This document shows, one piece after another, positions 50,690 through 60,205 of a stretch of 64,000 nt of DNA. Origin of the DNA: Rugosimonospora africana. Lineage in GTDB: Bacteria > Actinomycetota > Actinomycetes > Mycobacteriales > Micromonosporaceae. Every line of letters begins with the position of its first letter. Positions within the stretch are counted from its first letter, which is position 1. Where the stretch lies: contig NZ_BONZ01000022.1 in the NCBI RefSeq assembly GCF_016862975.1, positions 29,582 through 93,581 on the forward strand, written 5' to 3'. The notes beneath the pieces were generated by a model. It made no database searches, had not been told where the DNA came from, and saw only the letters and a list, made by a program, of their open reading frames with translations. A program made the position numbers and the translations under genes.

Positions 50690-51883
50690 GTGGACAGGCC
50701 GTTGCCGACTAGGCGTGGCACCAACCTGCCCCGGATGGGCGACTTCAACGAGTCGGTCGTGCTCGATGCCATCCGACGGGTACCGGAGGGCCTGAGCCGG
50801 GTGGAGCTCGTCGAGGTCACCGGCCTGTCCGCGCAGACCGTGTCGAACATCTGCCGGCGCCTGCTCAACACCGGCCTGGCCCGCGAGGCCGGCACGAAGA
50901 GCACCGGTAGCGGCAAGCCGCGTCGCCTGTTGCGGGTCAACGCCGACGCGCGGTACGCGGTCGGAGTCCACCTCGACCCGGCGGTGGTCACCCTCGTGGT
51001 GCTCGACCTGCTCGGCCGGGTGGTCGCCCACTCCGAGCGACCGACCCCCGAGGCGGCGGACCCGGACCACACGCTGGTCGAGATGAGCCAGTCGATCAAC
51101 GCGCTCATCGGCGACTCGGCGGTGCCCCGCGACCACATCCTGGGCCTGGGCATCGCCGCGCCCGGCCCGGTGGACCTGGCCTCCGGGCTGGTGATCGCAC
51201 CACCCGAGCTGGCCGGTTGGGGCCGGGTGCCGCTGCGTGACTACCTGAACGAGACGACCGGGCTGCCGGTGCTGCTGGACAAGGACGTGATCGCGGCCGC
51301 GGTCGCCGAACGCTGGGCCGGCGCGGCCGCCAACACCGGCAACTTCCTGTTCTTCTACCTGGGCACCGGCTCCGGCATGGGCGTGGTCGTCGACGACGTG
51401 GTGCTGCGCGGCTTCTCCGGCAACGCCGGCGAGGTCGGCGGCCTGTACGCCGCGTGCACCACCAACGCCCTGGTCGCCGAGGCGATCGAACTGGGTGTGC
51501 TGGGCCCGGAGTTCAAGCCGGCCGGACCACGCGACGCCGAGCAGAGCCTGCGGCAGCTGTGCCGGCACGCCGCGGCGGGCAACGTCACGGCCGGTGAGAT
51601 CATCGACCGCTGGGCGGTCCGGGTGGGCCGCGGGGTCAGCGCGGCGGCGACCCTGGTGGACTCGGAGATGATCGTCTTCGGCGGGCCGATCTGGCCTCAG
51701 CTCGCCGACCGGTTCATGGCCATCATTCCGGGCATCGTGGAGAGCTCGCCCTACGTGGAGAAGATCCACCCGACCGTGGTGACCACCACCCAACTGGGCA
51801 TCGATGTCGGTGCGATCGGCGCGGCCTGCCTCGTGCTGGACCAGATCCTGTCGGTACAGCCGCAGTCGCTGCTGCTCGGCTGA
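50690..51883 (+). CDS. ROK-family transcriptional regulator (XylR/NagC-like)
   Basis: A 397-residue regulator. The N-terminal winged helix (FNESVVLDAIRRVPEGLSRVELVEVTGLSAQTVSNICRRLL) is followed by a ROK sugar-kinase-like domain with GLGIAAPGPVD, NETTGLPVLLDKD and FYLGTGSGMGVVVDD. The CxCGxxGC zinc motif of many ROK proteins is not obvious. It probably represses the surrounding xylan/uronate genes until a sugar binds. GGGAGGA precedes GTG 50690. Confidence 0.92.
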   Translation: MDRPLPTRRGTNLPRMGDFNESVVLDAIRRVPEGLSRVELVEVTGLSAQTVSNICRRLLNTGLAREAGTKSTGSGKPRRLLRVNADARYAVGVHLDPAVVTLVVLDLLGRVVAHSERPTPEAADPDHTLVEMSQSINALIGDSAVPRDHILGLGIAAPGPVDLASGLVIAPPELAGWGRVPLRDYLNETTGLPVLLDKDVIAAAVAERWAGAAANTGNFLFFYLGTGSGMGVVVDDVVLRGFSGNAGEVGGLYAACTTNALVAEAIELGVLGPEFKPAGPRDAEQSLRQLCRHAAAGNVTAGEIIDRWAVRVGRGVSAAATLVDSEMIVFGGPIWPQLADRFMAIIPGIVESSPYVEKIHPTVVTTTQLGIDVGAIGAACLVLDQILSVQPQSLLLG

Positions 51884-51916
51884 CCCGGGCCGCGCCGCGG
51901 TGAAAGACCACGGCGC

Positions 51917-53296
51917 TCACGGCCGCAGCGCGGCTCCGTCGACCCCGCGCAGCAGCGCCCACCGGTCGTGTACCAGCGGAGGCGGCGCCGGGTACCGGCG
52001 GGCCGCCGCCTCGTCGAAGTCGACCCCCAGGCCCGGCGCGGAGCTGGGGTACAGGCTGCCCCGCACCGGGACCGGCGCACCGGGGAACACCTCCAGCGTG
52101 GCCTCCCGGAACGTGGCCGCCTCCTGGACCCCGAAGCACGGTGAGCTGACGTCCAGCGCGACGTTGGCCGCCTGGGCCACCGGGCTCACGTCACCCGGGC
52201 CGTGCGGCGCGGTGCGTACCCCGAACAGCTCACACGCGGCGACCAGCTTGCGGGTCGGGGTCAACCCGCCCAGGGTCGGCACCCGGATGCGGGCGAAGTC
52301 GATCGCCCGCTGCTCCAGCAGCGGCAGGTAGCGGGTCACGTCGTCGTACAGCTCGCCGACGGCGAGCGGTACCGGACCGGCGCCGCGCAGTTGGGCGAAG
52401 TATCCGGCGTCCTCCGGTGCCAGCGGGTCCTCCAGGAAGAACAATCCGGCATCGGTGACCGCGGCGACCAGTTCCCTGGCCTGCGACGGGGACAGCCGCT
52501 CGTGCGCGTCGTGCAGCAACTCCACGCCGGTGCCGACCAGCTGGCGTACCTTCACCAGCGCCGGTGGCACGTGGCGCAGGTACGCCAGCGCGTCCCAGGC
52601 GCCACGCCGGCCGGCCCGCCGCCGGGCGTCGGCCGCGTCCGCCGGGGCCGTGCCGTAGGTGTCCATGCCCGGCACCGCCACCTGCACGCGGACGTGCCGG
52701 TACCCGGCCTCGGTCGCGGCGGCGACCTTGTCGGCGATCTCGGCCGGGTCCACGCCGTCGACGTGGGTGTACGCCTCGGCGCCGTGCCGGGCCCGGCCGC
52801 CGAGCAGCGAGTACAGCGGCAGCCCGGCCACCTTCGCCTTAATGTCCCAGAGCGCGACGTCGATCGCTGCCAGCGCGTTGCCCGCGATCGAACCGCCGCG
52901 CCAGTAGCCGCTGTTGGTCAGCAGCCGGTGGACGTCCTCGATGTCGCCGGCTTCCCGGCCGGCCAGCAGCGGGCCCAGGTACCCGTCGAGCACGGCGCGT
53001 ACGGCCAGCGTGCGCTGCGGGTCGCTGGCGCAGCCGAGCCCGTACAGGCCGGGCTGGTTGGTCTCCACCCGCACGATCAGGTACGGGCAGCCCTGCGGCG
53101 CGCACAGGAAGGTGCGTACCCGGGTGATCCGGGGCGCGCCGTCGGTCGCCGGCCACGGGGCCTCGGCAAGGATCTCGGCGGGGCTCTGCGCGGGGATGTC
53201 GGAAGGGCTCTGGGCCGGGACGTCGGCGGGGCTCTGGGCACAGTGCTCGGCGGGGCTCTGGGCAGGGATGTCGGCAGGGGTCTCCGCGGGCTTCAT
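51917..53296 (-). CDS. Mannonate-dehydratase-like enolase-superfamily enzyme
   Basis: A 459-residue protein. After an N-terminal tract of octapeptide repeats (AQSPADVP-like, residues about 8-45) comes the ManD-type fold: NSGYWRGGSIAGNALAAIDVALWDIKAK, DAHERLSP, FFLEDPLAPED, PLAVGELYDD and TAPHGPGDVSPVAQAANVALD. These match D-mannonate/D-gluconate dehydratases of hexuronate pathways. The repeats are absent from homologues, so the real start may lie inside. GAGGGAG is about 10 bp before ATG 53296. Confidence 0.85.
   Translation of the reverse strand: MKPAETPADIPAQSPAEHCAQSPADVPAQSPSDIPAQSPAEILAEAPWPATDGAPRITRVRTFLCAPQGCPYLIVRVETNQPGLYGLGCASDPQRTLAVRAVLDGYLGPLLAGREAGDIEDVHRLLTNSGYWRGGSIAGNALAAIDVALWDIKAKVAGLPLYSLLGGRARHGAEAYTHVDGVDPAEIADKVAAATEAGYRHVRVQVAVPGMDTYGTAPADAADARRRAGRRGAWDALAYLRHVPPALVKVRQLVGTGVELLHDAHERLSPSQARELVAAVTDAGLFFLEDPLAPEDAGYFAQLRGAGPVPLAVGELYDDVTRYLPLLEQRAIDFARIRVPTLGGLTPTRKLVAACELFGVRTAPHGPGDVSPVAQAANVALDVSSPCFGVQEAATFREATLEVFPGAPVPVRGSLYPSSAPGLGVDFDEAAARRYPAPPPLVHDRWALLRGVDGAALRP
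53155..53285 (-). repeat. 24-bp in-frame repeats at the dehydratase N-terminus
   Basis: Four to five units of GGGCTCTGGGC-A-GGGATGTCGGC type encode octapeptides (PAQSPADI). This is another in-frame expansion outside the conserved fold. Confidence 0.7.
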
Positions 53297-53403
53297 GCCG
53301 GTGCACTCCCTCGCGTTGATGGTCGCGCGGCGGTCGCGCGAGCGGTCGCCTGGTTGTCGCCTGAGTGGTCGCTCGAGTGATCGCGTGGTTGACACCGTAC
53401 ATC

Positions 53404-53413
53404 AATTCGATTT
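53404..53413. promoter_or_regulatory. Operator-like AATTCGATTT upstream of the ABC importer
   Basis: It lies between the divergent dehydratase (53296) and binding-protein gene (53476), within ATCAATTCGATTTAGG. It shares ATTCGATTT/AATCGATTT with the site before the ROK regulator, so the regulator may control both. Confidence 0.45.
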
Positions 53414-53475
53414 AGGTTCTCCCACACCATTGAATTGCGCCCATCGATGGCGCTCTGGACGCGAAGGCTCGGCAC

Positions 53476-54864
53476 GTGATGACACATCGAACGCGCATGT
53501 GGCGGCCGTCGATGGCCGTCCTCCTCGCGCTGGCACTGGGCTCGCTGGTGACCGGCGCCGCCGGCTGCGGCAGCGGTTCGGGCAGTGGCTCGTCCGACAA
53601 GACGCTCGTGATGTGGACGTTCAAGCAGTCCCACGTCAAGGCGCTGGAAGAAGCCGGCAAGGGATTCACCAAGCAGACCGGCATCACCGTCAAGGTGCAG
53701 GCATACACGCCGGACGACGCCTACCTGACCAAGGTTCAGGCCGCGGCGAAGACCGGCGACCTGCCCGACGTGCTCGAGGTGCACACCAACGGCGACGACC
53801 TCACGTTCGGTGGGGCCGGCCTGGTATCGGACCTGTCCAAGGACGTCGACAGCGGCTGGCTGAACAGCTACCTGCAGCAGGTGCGCGTCGACGGGACCGT
53901 GACGGACCAGTACTACCAGTCGTCACTGAAGCCGGACTCCACGCTGAAGGGCATCAAGCTCGGGCAGCGGTTCAGCGTGCCGCTGACCATCGGCACGTTC
54001 GGCATCGTGTATGCCAACAAACAGCGCCTGACCGCCGCCGGCGTCACCACCGCGCCGACGACGTGGGAGGACTTCATCGCCGACCTGGCGAAGGTGAAGG
54101 CGAAGGAACCCAACGACTCGGGCGTCAGCCTGGGTCTCAAGGCTCCGTCCACCGGCCTGGAGTGGCTCATGCAGCCGATGGCCTATGGCATGCTCGGCGC
54201 CGACCGCTTCCACGCCCTGTGGGGTCGGGACAACACCACCAACTTCTCCTCCCCGACCGGGACGCAGGTGCTGGACACCTACGGCAAGGTGACGCCGTAC
54301 TGGATGCCGGGCACCCAGACCCTCGACATCGACGCCGCGGACCTCGCCTTCGCGCAGGGCAAGTCCACCTTCGACATCGGCGGCACGTTCACCCTGGCGT
54401 TCCTGGCGCAGAACGGGTTCGACCCGGCCAACGTCGTGACCTTCCCGGTGCCCGCCCCGGCGGGCGGTGCCATCAACGACCTGAGCCTGGCACCGTTCAC
54501 ACTGACCGGCATGTCGGTCTCGTCGACCACCAAGAACCGGTCCGGTGCCATCCAGTGGCTCAAGTACCTCGCCAAGCCGGACGTGTCGGCCACGTTCGCC
54601 AAGGAGGCGCTGGACATCCCGCCGACCAATCTGGGCTCCGACCCGGACAGCGCGGTGGGTCCGGTGCTCGGCGCGATGATCAAGTCGTTCGGCTCCGGCC
54701 CGTCGGCGTACAACCCGGGTGACACGACGTACAAGCCGGACGGCTACAACTCCGGCGACGTCGGCGCGGTGCTGATGAACTTCACCCCGCTGAAGACGAA
54801 GACCTCGGCGCAGACCGGTGCGGGGCTGACCAAGCTGATCGACTCGTACTGGGCGAAGAAGTAG
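53476..54864 (+). CDS. Extracellular sugar-binding lipoprotein (ABC importer)
   Basis: A 462-residue lipoprotein. The signal peptide ends with lipobox TGAAGC (about residues 28-33), followed by a Gly/Ser linker. The MalE-type fold is seen in LVMWTFKQSHVKALEEAGKGFTKQTGITV and GDLPDVLEVHTNGDDL, then FDIGGTFTLAF. It captures a sugar or oligosaccharide for the two permeases below. The first codon may be GTG 53476 or ATG 53479. Confidence 0.9.
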   Translation: MMTHRTRMWRPSMAVLLALALGSLVTGAAGCGSGSGSGSSDKTLVMWTFKQSHVKALEEAGKGFTKQTGITVKVQAYTPDDAYLTKVQAAAKTGDLPDVLEVHTNGDDLTFGGAGLVSDLSKDVDSGWLNSYLQQVRVDGTVTDQYYQSSLKPDSTLKGIKLGQRFSVPLTIGTFGIVYANKQRLTAAGVTTAPTTWEDFIADLAKVKAKEPNDSGVSLGLKAPSTGLEWLMQPMAYGMLGADRFHALWGRDNTTNFSSPTGTQVLDTYGKVTPYWMPGTQTLDIDAADLAFAQGKSTFDIGGTFTLAFLAQNGFDPANVVTFPVPAPAGGAINDLSLAPFTLTGMSVSSTTKNRSGAIQWLKYLAKPDVSATFAKEALDIPPTNLGSDPDSAVGPVLGAMIKSFGSGPSAYNPGDTTYKPDGYNSGDVGAVLMNFTPLKTKTSAQTGAGLTKLIDSYWAKK

Positions 54865-55826
54865 TGAGCGCCGCGACCACGGTGCAGCGCCCGCCGCGTG
54901 AGCGGCGGGCCACCCGTGGCCGCACCCGGTACCACCGTTCAGAGGTGGCCTGGGGCGCGGCCTTCGTGGCACCGGCCATCGTCCTGTTCGCGGTGATGGG
55001 CGTCTACACCATCGGGTACGGCGTCTCGCTCAGCTTCGCCACCTGGAACGGGTTCACGCCGAACTGGACCTGGGTCGGCCTGCACAACTACGCCGACCTG
55101 CTGTGGGCCAGCCCGACCTACGCGCCGGTGGTGCACCAGGCCGCGCTGAACACCCTGTGGGTGATGATCGCCGTGCCGATCCTCACCGTACTGGTCAGCT
55201 TCCCGCTGGCACTGCTGCTCAACTCGGTGGGCCGGATGCGCACCGTGCTGCGCTCGGTGTATTTCCTGCCGTACGTGACCGCCGGCATCGCGGTGTACTT
55301 CGCCTGGCAGTACATCCTGGAACCGGACGGCGCCATCAACCTGCTGCTGCGCTCGCTCGGCCTGGGCAGCCTCCAGCAGCCGCAAGGGTTCCTGGGCAAC
55401 CCGTCCACCGCGCTGCCCACGCTGATCGTGGTCACCGTCTGGTCCTCGGTGCCGGTGTCCATGCTGCTGTACCTGGCCGGCCTGCAATCGGTGGACTCCA
55501 CGCTCATCGAGGCCGCGCAGATCGACGGAGCCGGCTGGTGGCGCATCACCCGCAACGTGCTGTGGCCGCTACTCAAGCCGATCACCGGCATCATCGTGCT
55601 GCTCAACCTGCGGGACTCGCTGCAGGGTTTCCAGACGTTCCTCATCATGACCAACGGCGGCCCGGGCAACCACACCAACGTGCTGGGCCTGGAGGCGTAC
55701 CGGCTGGCCTTCCTGTCCCAGCTCTCGCCGACCCTCGGGCTGTCCAGCGCGCTGGGCTGGTTGCTGTTCATCGCCGCGGTCATCCTCGCCGTCATCACCC
55801 AGAGAGCAATGCGGAGGGCCACGTGA
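54864..55826 (+). CDS. Sugar ABC permease (MalF-type)
   Basis: A 320-residue permease with six helices. The EAA loop reads LIEAAQIDGAGWWRITRNVLWPLLKP and binds the ATPase. GTG 54864 overlaps the binding-protein stop. No ATPase gene is nearby, so a shared MsiK-type ATPase, as common in actinobacteria, probably drives it. Confidence 0.92.
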   Translation: MSAATTVQRPPRERRATRGRTRYHRSEVAWGAAFVAPAIVLFAVMGVYTIGYGVSLSFATWNGFTPNWTWVGLHNYADLLWASPTYAPVVHQAALNTLWVMIAVPILTVLVSFPLALLLNSVGRMRTVLRSVYFLPYVTAGIAVYFAWQYILEPDGAINLLLRSLGLGSLQQPQGFLGNPSTALPTLIVVTVWSSVPVSMLLYLAGLQSVDSTLIEAAQIDGAGWWRITRNVLWPLLKPITGIIVLLNLRDSLQGFQTFLIMTNGGPGNHTNVLGLEAYRLAFLSQLSPTLGLSSALGWLLFIAAVILAVITQRAMRRAT

Positions 55827-56716
55827 GCACCGCGACGATCGCCCGTCCCGCAGCCTCCGGCCTGGCCGTCACCCGCCGCCGCGCCCGCCCGTCGCCGCGG
55901 GTCCTGGCGACGCGCGCGGTGGTCGCGCTGTTGCTTCTGTTGTACGCGGCGGTGAGCCTCTACCCGTTCCTGTGGATGGTTTCCGCCGCGTTCAAGAACC
56001 AGTACGAGGTGGTGGCCGGCGGGCACCTGATCCCGCACCACCCGACCCTGCACACCCTCGCCCAGACGTGGGGCGAACTGCACTTCTTCGACTACTTCCT
56101 GAACAGCCTCAAGGTGACCGCGCTGACCGTGCTGCTGGTGCTGGTCATCTACTCGGCGGCCGCGTACGCCTTCTCGGTGCTGCGCTTTCCCGCCAAGCGG
56201 GCGCTGTACCGGCTGTTCCTGGCGCTGCTGTTCGTGCCCGGCGTGACGGTGCTGCTTCCGGTCGTGCTGCTGGAGAACAAGCTCGGCCTGCTGGGCAACC
56301 ACTGGGGGCTGATCCTGCCGTTCGTCAACGGATCGGCACCGCTGTCGATCCTCATGATGACCAACGCGTTCGACGCGATCCCGGCGGAGTTGCGCGAGGC
56401 GGCCCGCATGGACGGCGCCGGCGAACTGCGCATCTTCGCCACCGTGTACCTGCCGCTGTCCCGGCCGGTACTGGTCACCATCGCCCTGCTGACCGCGATA
56501 CCCACCTGGAACGAGTACCTGCTGACCCGCGTGTCACTCAACAACCCGGGTACCTTCACGCTGCCCATCGCGCTGCAGAACCTGCAATCCGGCGCGGTAC
56601 TGCACTACAACACCCTGATGGCCGGCGCGCTGATCGTGGTGATCCCGGTGATCGTGTTGTTCGTCGCGGCTCAGCGGTACTTCGTCAACGGTCTGATCGG
56701 AGCGGTGAAGGCGTGA
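55823..56716 (+). CDS. Sugar ABC permease (MalG-type)
   Basis: A 297-residue permease with six helices and the EAA loop LREAARMDGAGELRIFATVYLPLSRPVL. GTG 55823 overlaps the preceding stop (GTGA) and follows GGAGGG. It pairs with the MalF-type subunit. Confidence 0.92.
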   Translation: MSTATIARPAASGLAVTRRRARPSPRVLATRAVVALLLLLYAAVSLYPFLWMVSAAFKNQYEVVAGGHLIPHHPTLHTLAQTWGELHFFDYFLNSLKVTALTVLLVLVIYSAAAYAFSVLRFPAKRALYRLFLALLFVPGVTVLLPVVLLENKLGLLGNHWGLILPFVNGSAPLSILMMTNAFDAIPAELREAARMDGAGELRIFATVYLPLSRPVLVTIALLTAIPTWNEYLLTRVSLNNPGTFTLPIALQNLQSGAVLHYNTLMAGALIVVIPVIVLFVAAQRYFVNGLIGAVKA

Positions 56717-56744
56717 TCCGTTCGACTATCGGGGGAGAGCGGGC

Positions 56745-57659
56745 ATGACCGGCGCCGTTCTGGTCACCGGCGCCGCCGGCGGGATCGGCGGCGCCGTGGT
56801 GGCCGAGTTGGCCGCCGCCGGCCTGACCGTGGTGGCAGCCGACCGCGAGGATACGCCGGTGCCCGGCGCCGCGCACCGGCTCGTGGGCGACCTGCTCGAT
56901 CCGGGATTCGTGGCCGAGTGCCTGACTGGCGACGCGGTTCGGCAGGCGGGTGGGATCGGCTCGGTCGTGCACCTGGCCGCCATTCCCGCGCCCGGCATCG
57001 TCAGCGAGCACGAAACGCTGCTGCACAACACGGGCGCGGCGTACCTCGTGCTCACCGGGGCCGGCCGGTGCGGAGTGCGACGGATCGTCGCCGCCTCCAG
57101 CTTCTCCGCCGTCGGGCTGGCCTGGGCCGACCGCGACCTGTCCCCGCAGTACGTGCCGGTGGACGAGCGGCACCCGCCGGTGACCGTCGACTCGTACGGC
57201 CTGTCCAAGACCTTCACCGAACAGGTCGCGGCGTTCACCACCCGGCGGTTCGGCGTGCCGACCGTGTGCCTGCGGTTCCCGTTCGTCGGCACCGGCGACC
57301 GGCTGCGGCACCGGCTCGCCGAGGTGCACCGCGACCCGGCCGGCAACCGGCGCGAGCTGTGGGCCTGGCTGGACACCCGGGACGCGGCGCGGTCGGTGCA
57401 CGCCGCGCTGACCGCCGACCTGACCGGGCACCACGTGCTGAACATCGCGGCCACCGACACCACCGCGCTGCAGCCGACCCGCGAGCTGGTCCGCGCCCAC
57501 CACCCGACCGCCGCGCTGCGCGGCCCGCTGGCCGACCACCAGAGCCTGCTCGACACCCGGCTGGCCGGCACGGTACTCGGATTCGCTCCGAAGTACGGCT
57601 GGCGCCAGGGTCGGGACTCCGCCGACGGGTCAGGTCAACCGGGCGGGTCGACCGAGTAG
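56745..57659 (+). CDS. NAD-dependent uronate-dehydrogenase-like SDR
   Basis: A 304-residue Rossmann protein with TGAAGGIGG (8-16), ASSFSAVG and the catalytic SYGLSK. The overall pattern resembles uronate dehydrogenases or epimerases. It is 28 bp after the permease, so it probably processes the imported sugar: with the dehydratase-like enzyme above it would fit glucuronate or galacturonate breakdown. The last 30 bp overlap the convergent regulator. Confidence 0.82.
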   Translation: MTGAVLVTGAAGGIGGAVVAELAAAGLTVVAADREDTPVPGAAHRLVGDLLDPGFVAECLTGDAVRQAGGIGSVVHLAAIPAPGIVSEHETLLHNTGAAYLVLTGAGRCGVRRIVAASSFSAVGLAWADRDLSPQYVPVDERHPPVTVDSYGLSKTFTEQVAAFTTRRFGVPTVCLRFPFVGTGDRLRHRLAEVHRDPAGNRRELWAWLDTRDAARSVHAALTADLTGHHVLNIAATDTTALQPTRELVRAHHPTAALRGPLADHQSLLDTRLAGTVLGFAPKYGWRQGRDSADGSGQPGGSTE

Positions 57660-58475
57660 CCGCTCGATCCGTCGGGCGTCCTCCGGACCGGCCGGCACCT
57701 GGAGCACCAGGAGCAGATCGGGATGCTCGACCGGGTGCAACTGGTACATCTCCAGACAGACACGGCCGGCCTCCGGGTGATCGAGTGCGACCGTCGCGGG
57801 CCGGAAGTCGCTGACCGCGTAGTCCGGCCACCAGCACCGGAACTCCGGACTGGCCTCCTGCAGTGCGGTCACCAGCTCGCGGAACCGATCGTCGCCCGGC
57901 TGCTGCCCGACGGCGGCGCGGAACTGGCTGAGCACCGCCCGGGCCGCCGGCTCCCAGCGCTGCATCCTCGCCCGGATCTCCGGGTCGGTGAACATCATCC
58001 ACACCAGGTTGCGCCGTCGCTCGGGTAGTCGGGCGGGATCGTGGCGCAGCCGCGCATACACCGAGTTCCACGCCAGGAAGTCGTAGTGCCGGTCGTAGAC
58101 GGTCGCGGCGTTGGGTGAGGCGGCGTCGACGAGCCGCTGCAACCGCAGGCCGGCCTCGTGCACGGCGGTCTCCGGCCGGAGCACCGGCAACCCGGCCAGC
58201 GTGCGTAGGTGACGGTGCTCGTCGGCGTCCAGCCGCAGGGCCCGGGCCAGCGCGTCGATGACCTGTGCCGAGGGCACGATCGAGCGGCCCTGCTCCAGCC
58301 AGGTGTACCAGGTGATGCCCACCCCGGACAGCTCCGCGACCTCTTCCCGGCGCAGGCCGGGCGTCCGTCGCTGGTTCACCCCGTCGGGCAGCCCCACATC
58401 CGCCGGCCGCAGCCGCGCCCGGCGGGTCCGTAGGAACGCGGCCAACTCGCCGCGATCGACTGTCGGCTGCTCCAT
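57630..58475 (-). CDS. MmyB-type helix-turn-helix regulator
   Basis: A 281-residue regulator. An XRE-type HTH (LAAFLRTRRARLRPADVGLPDGVNQRRTPGLRREEVAELSGVGITWYTWLEQGR) is followed by the MmyB ligand-binding domain (ASPNAATVYDRHYDFLAWNSVYARL, RNLVWMMFTDPEIR). In actinobacteria these often control a divergent NmrA/SDR gene, as here. ATG 58475 follows GGGGAGGGG by about 5 bp. Confidence 0.9.
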   Translation of the reverse strand: MEQPTVDRGELAAFLRTRRARLRPADVGLPDGVNQRRTPGLRREEVAELSGVGITWYTWLEQGRSIVPSAQVIDALARALRLDADEHRHLRTLAGLPVLRPETAVHEAGLRLQRLVDAASPNAATVYDRHYDFLAWNSVYARLRHDPARLPERRRNLVWMMFTDPEIRARMQRWEPAARAVLSQFRAAVGQQPGDDRFRELVTALQEASPEFRCWWPDYAVSDFRPATVALDHPEAGRVCLEMYQLHPVEHPDLLLVLQVPAGPEDARRIERLLGRPARLT

Positions 58476-58553
58476 CCGGCCCCTCCCCGTCAAGAGTCTG
58501 GATAGCAGCATCGGTACCAGGTTGGCCGCCGCACCGGCAACTACCGTGAGGCC

Positions 58554-59450
58554 ATGGCTGATCCTACGGAATCCACCTCGGTACTGGTGATCGGCGCGAC
58601 CGGCCAGCAAGGCTCGGCCGTCACCAGGTCGCTGCTCGCCCGCGGCCTCGCGGTGCACGCACTGGTCCGTGACACCGAACGGCCCGCCGCGCGGGAACTG
58701 CGAGCCTCCGGCGCCCGCCTGGTCCTCGGGGATCTGGACGACCCGGAATCGTTGAGCGCCGCGATGGCCGGCGTGAGCGGTGTGTTCGCCGTACTGACCA
58801 TGATGATGAATGGGCCGACCATCACCCCGGAGGGCATCGCCACCGAGGAGCGCCGAGGCACGACGGTCGCGGAAGTCGCCGCGAAGACCGGAGTCGGGCA
58901 CCTCGTCTACAGCTCGGTGGCCGGCGCCTCCACCGAATCGACCGTGGCACACCTGCGCAGCAAGGCCACGATCGAGGCGCGCATCCGCTCGCTCGGGCTG
59001 CCCGCGACGATCCTGCGGCCGGTCTCCTTCATGGAAAACTTCACCACCTACGCCACCCCGGTGGTCACCGACGGCACGCTGGTCGTCAGCCTGGCGATGC
59101 GTCCGGACAGCCCGATGCAGCTCATCGCGGTCCGGGACATCGGCGAGTTCGCCGCGATCGCGTTCGGCCGGCCGGAGGAGTTCACCGGCCAGACGATGGT
59201 CATCGCGGGCGACCGGCTGCCGGGCACCGCGATCGCCGAGCGGTTCGGCCGGGCGCGCGGTGTCCCCGCCCGCTTTCAACCGGTACCGATCGAGCGGTTG
59301 CGCGCCTTCGACGAGGAGGTGGCCCGGATGTTCGAGTGGCTCGACTCCGGCGACGGCGAACTCGCCGATCTTTCCGCGCTGCGCGCGGTGCATCCACAAC
59401 TGATGACTCTGGCCGATTGGCTGGACGGAAGGGAGACAGAGACCCGATGA
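58554..59450 (+). CDS. NmrA-like NAD(P)-binding protein
   Basis: A 298-residue SDR-fold protein. The nucleotide loop IGATGQQGSAV near residue 15 and VRDTERPAARELRASGARLVLGDLDDPESL are typical NmrA/HSCARG features. Such proteins are redox sensors or reductases. It is divergent from the MmyB-type regulator and coupled with a cupin gene (ATGA). Confidence 0.9.
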   Translation: MADPTESTSVLVIGATGQQGSAVTRSLLARGLAVHALVRDTERPAARELRASGARLVLGDLDDPESLSAAMAGVSGVFAVLTMMMNGPTITPEGIATEERRGTTVAEVAAKTGVGHLVYSSVAGASTESTVAHLRSKATIEARIRSLGLPATILRPVSFMENFTTYATPVVTDGTLVVSLAMRPDSPMQLIAVRDIGEFAAIAFGRPEEFTGQTMVIAGDRLPGTAIAERFGRARGVPARFQPVPIERLRAFDEEVARMFEWLDSGDGELADLSALRAVHPQLMTLADWLDGRETETR

Positions 59451-59971
59451 CCGAGGGAATGATCGTGCCGGCCGGTGCCGGAGAGTCCATCGGCTCCAGC
59501 GGCATGACCCTGAAGGTGGGCGCCGAGCAATCGGCCCGGTGGTCGATGTTCGAGGTCGAGGTCCAACCGGGCTTCGACGTGGGCGCGCACCGGCACGGCG
59601 AGGCCGAGGAACTGTTCTACGTGCTCGACGGCGAGTTGGACCTGCTGGCCTTCGAACCGGTCGTGCGCACCACCGGAAACTGGCGCGGCTGGACGTCCGC
59701 GTCCGGGGCCAGCGTGATCCGCGGCGGCCCGGGATCGCTGATGTTCGTACCGGCGGGGTGCCCGCACGCGTTCGCCAACCCCGGCGACACACCGGCGCGG
59801 ATGCTCTTTCACGTGGCGCCTTCGGGACACGAGCGCTACCTTCAGGAACTCGCCGAGATGCTGGAGGGCGACGGGCCGCCCGACCAGGAGGCACTCGTCG
59901 CGCTGCGCCTCCGCCACGACATCGAGCAGCTAACCCCGCTGGTTCCCGGGCGCCGGGCCCTGCTGTCCTAA
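59447..59971 (+). CDS. Cupin-domain protein
   Basis: A 174-residue protein with one cupin: motif 1 PGFDVGAHRHGEAEELFYVLDGELDLL (His/His/Glu metal ligands) and motif 2 PAGCPHAFANPGDTPARML. It could be a small dioxygenase, isomerase or sensor. ATG 59447 overlaps the NmrA stop. Confidence 0.88.
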   Translation: MTEGMIVPAGAGESIGSSGMTLKVGAEQSARWSMFEVEVQPGFDVGAHRHGEAEELFYVLDGELDLLAFEPVVRTTGNWRGWTSASGASVIRGGPGSLMFVPAGCPHAFANPGDTPARMLFHVAPSGHERYLQELAEMLEGDGPPDQEALVALRLRHDIEQLTPLVPGRRALLS

Positions 59972-60205
59972 GCACTTTTCAGGCGCGGTGGCTGCCGGTA
60001 CCAAGTGGCCACCGCGCCCTCGGACGTCCGCGCCTCGGACGTCCGCGCCCTCGGCGTCACTTCCGCCGAGGCTCCGATCGTCACCAATCGACCATGTTAT
60101 TTGTCATGTGTTTCGTCATTCCCCAGCGAGGACCGTCACGGGCTCCACAGAATCGGTCCGCGAAACGCGCTCACAACCAGATCACCACGAGATCGCGAGG
60201 TGCCC

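Noticed and set aside
60005..60205. N-terminal extension of the surface protein to 60005
   Set aside because: It would place the signal peptide about 67 residues inside; GTG 60206 gives a standard secreted start.
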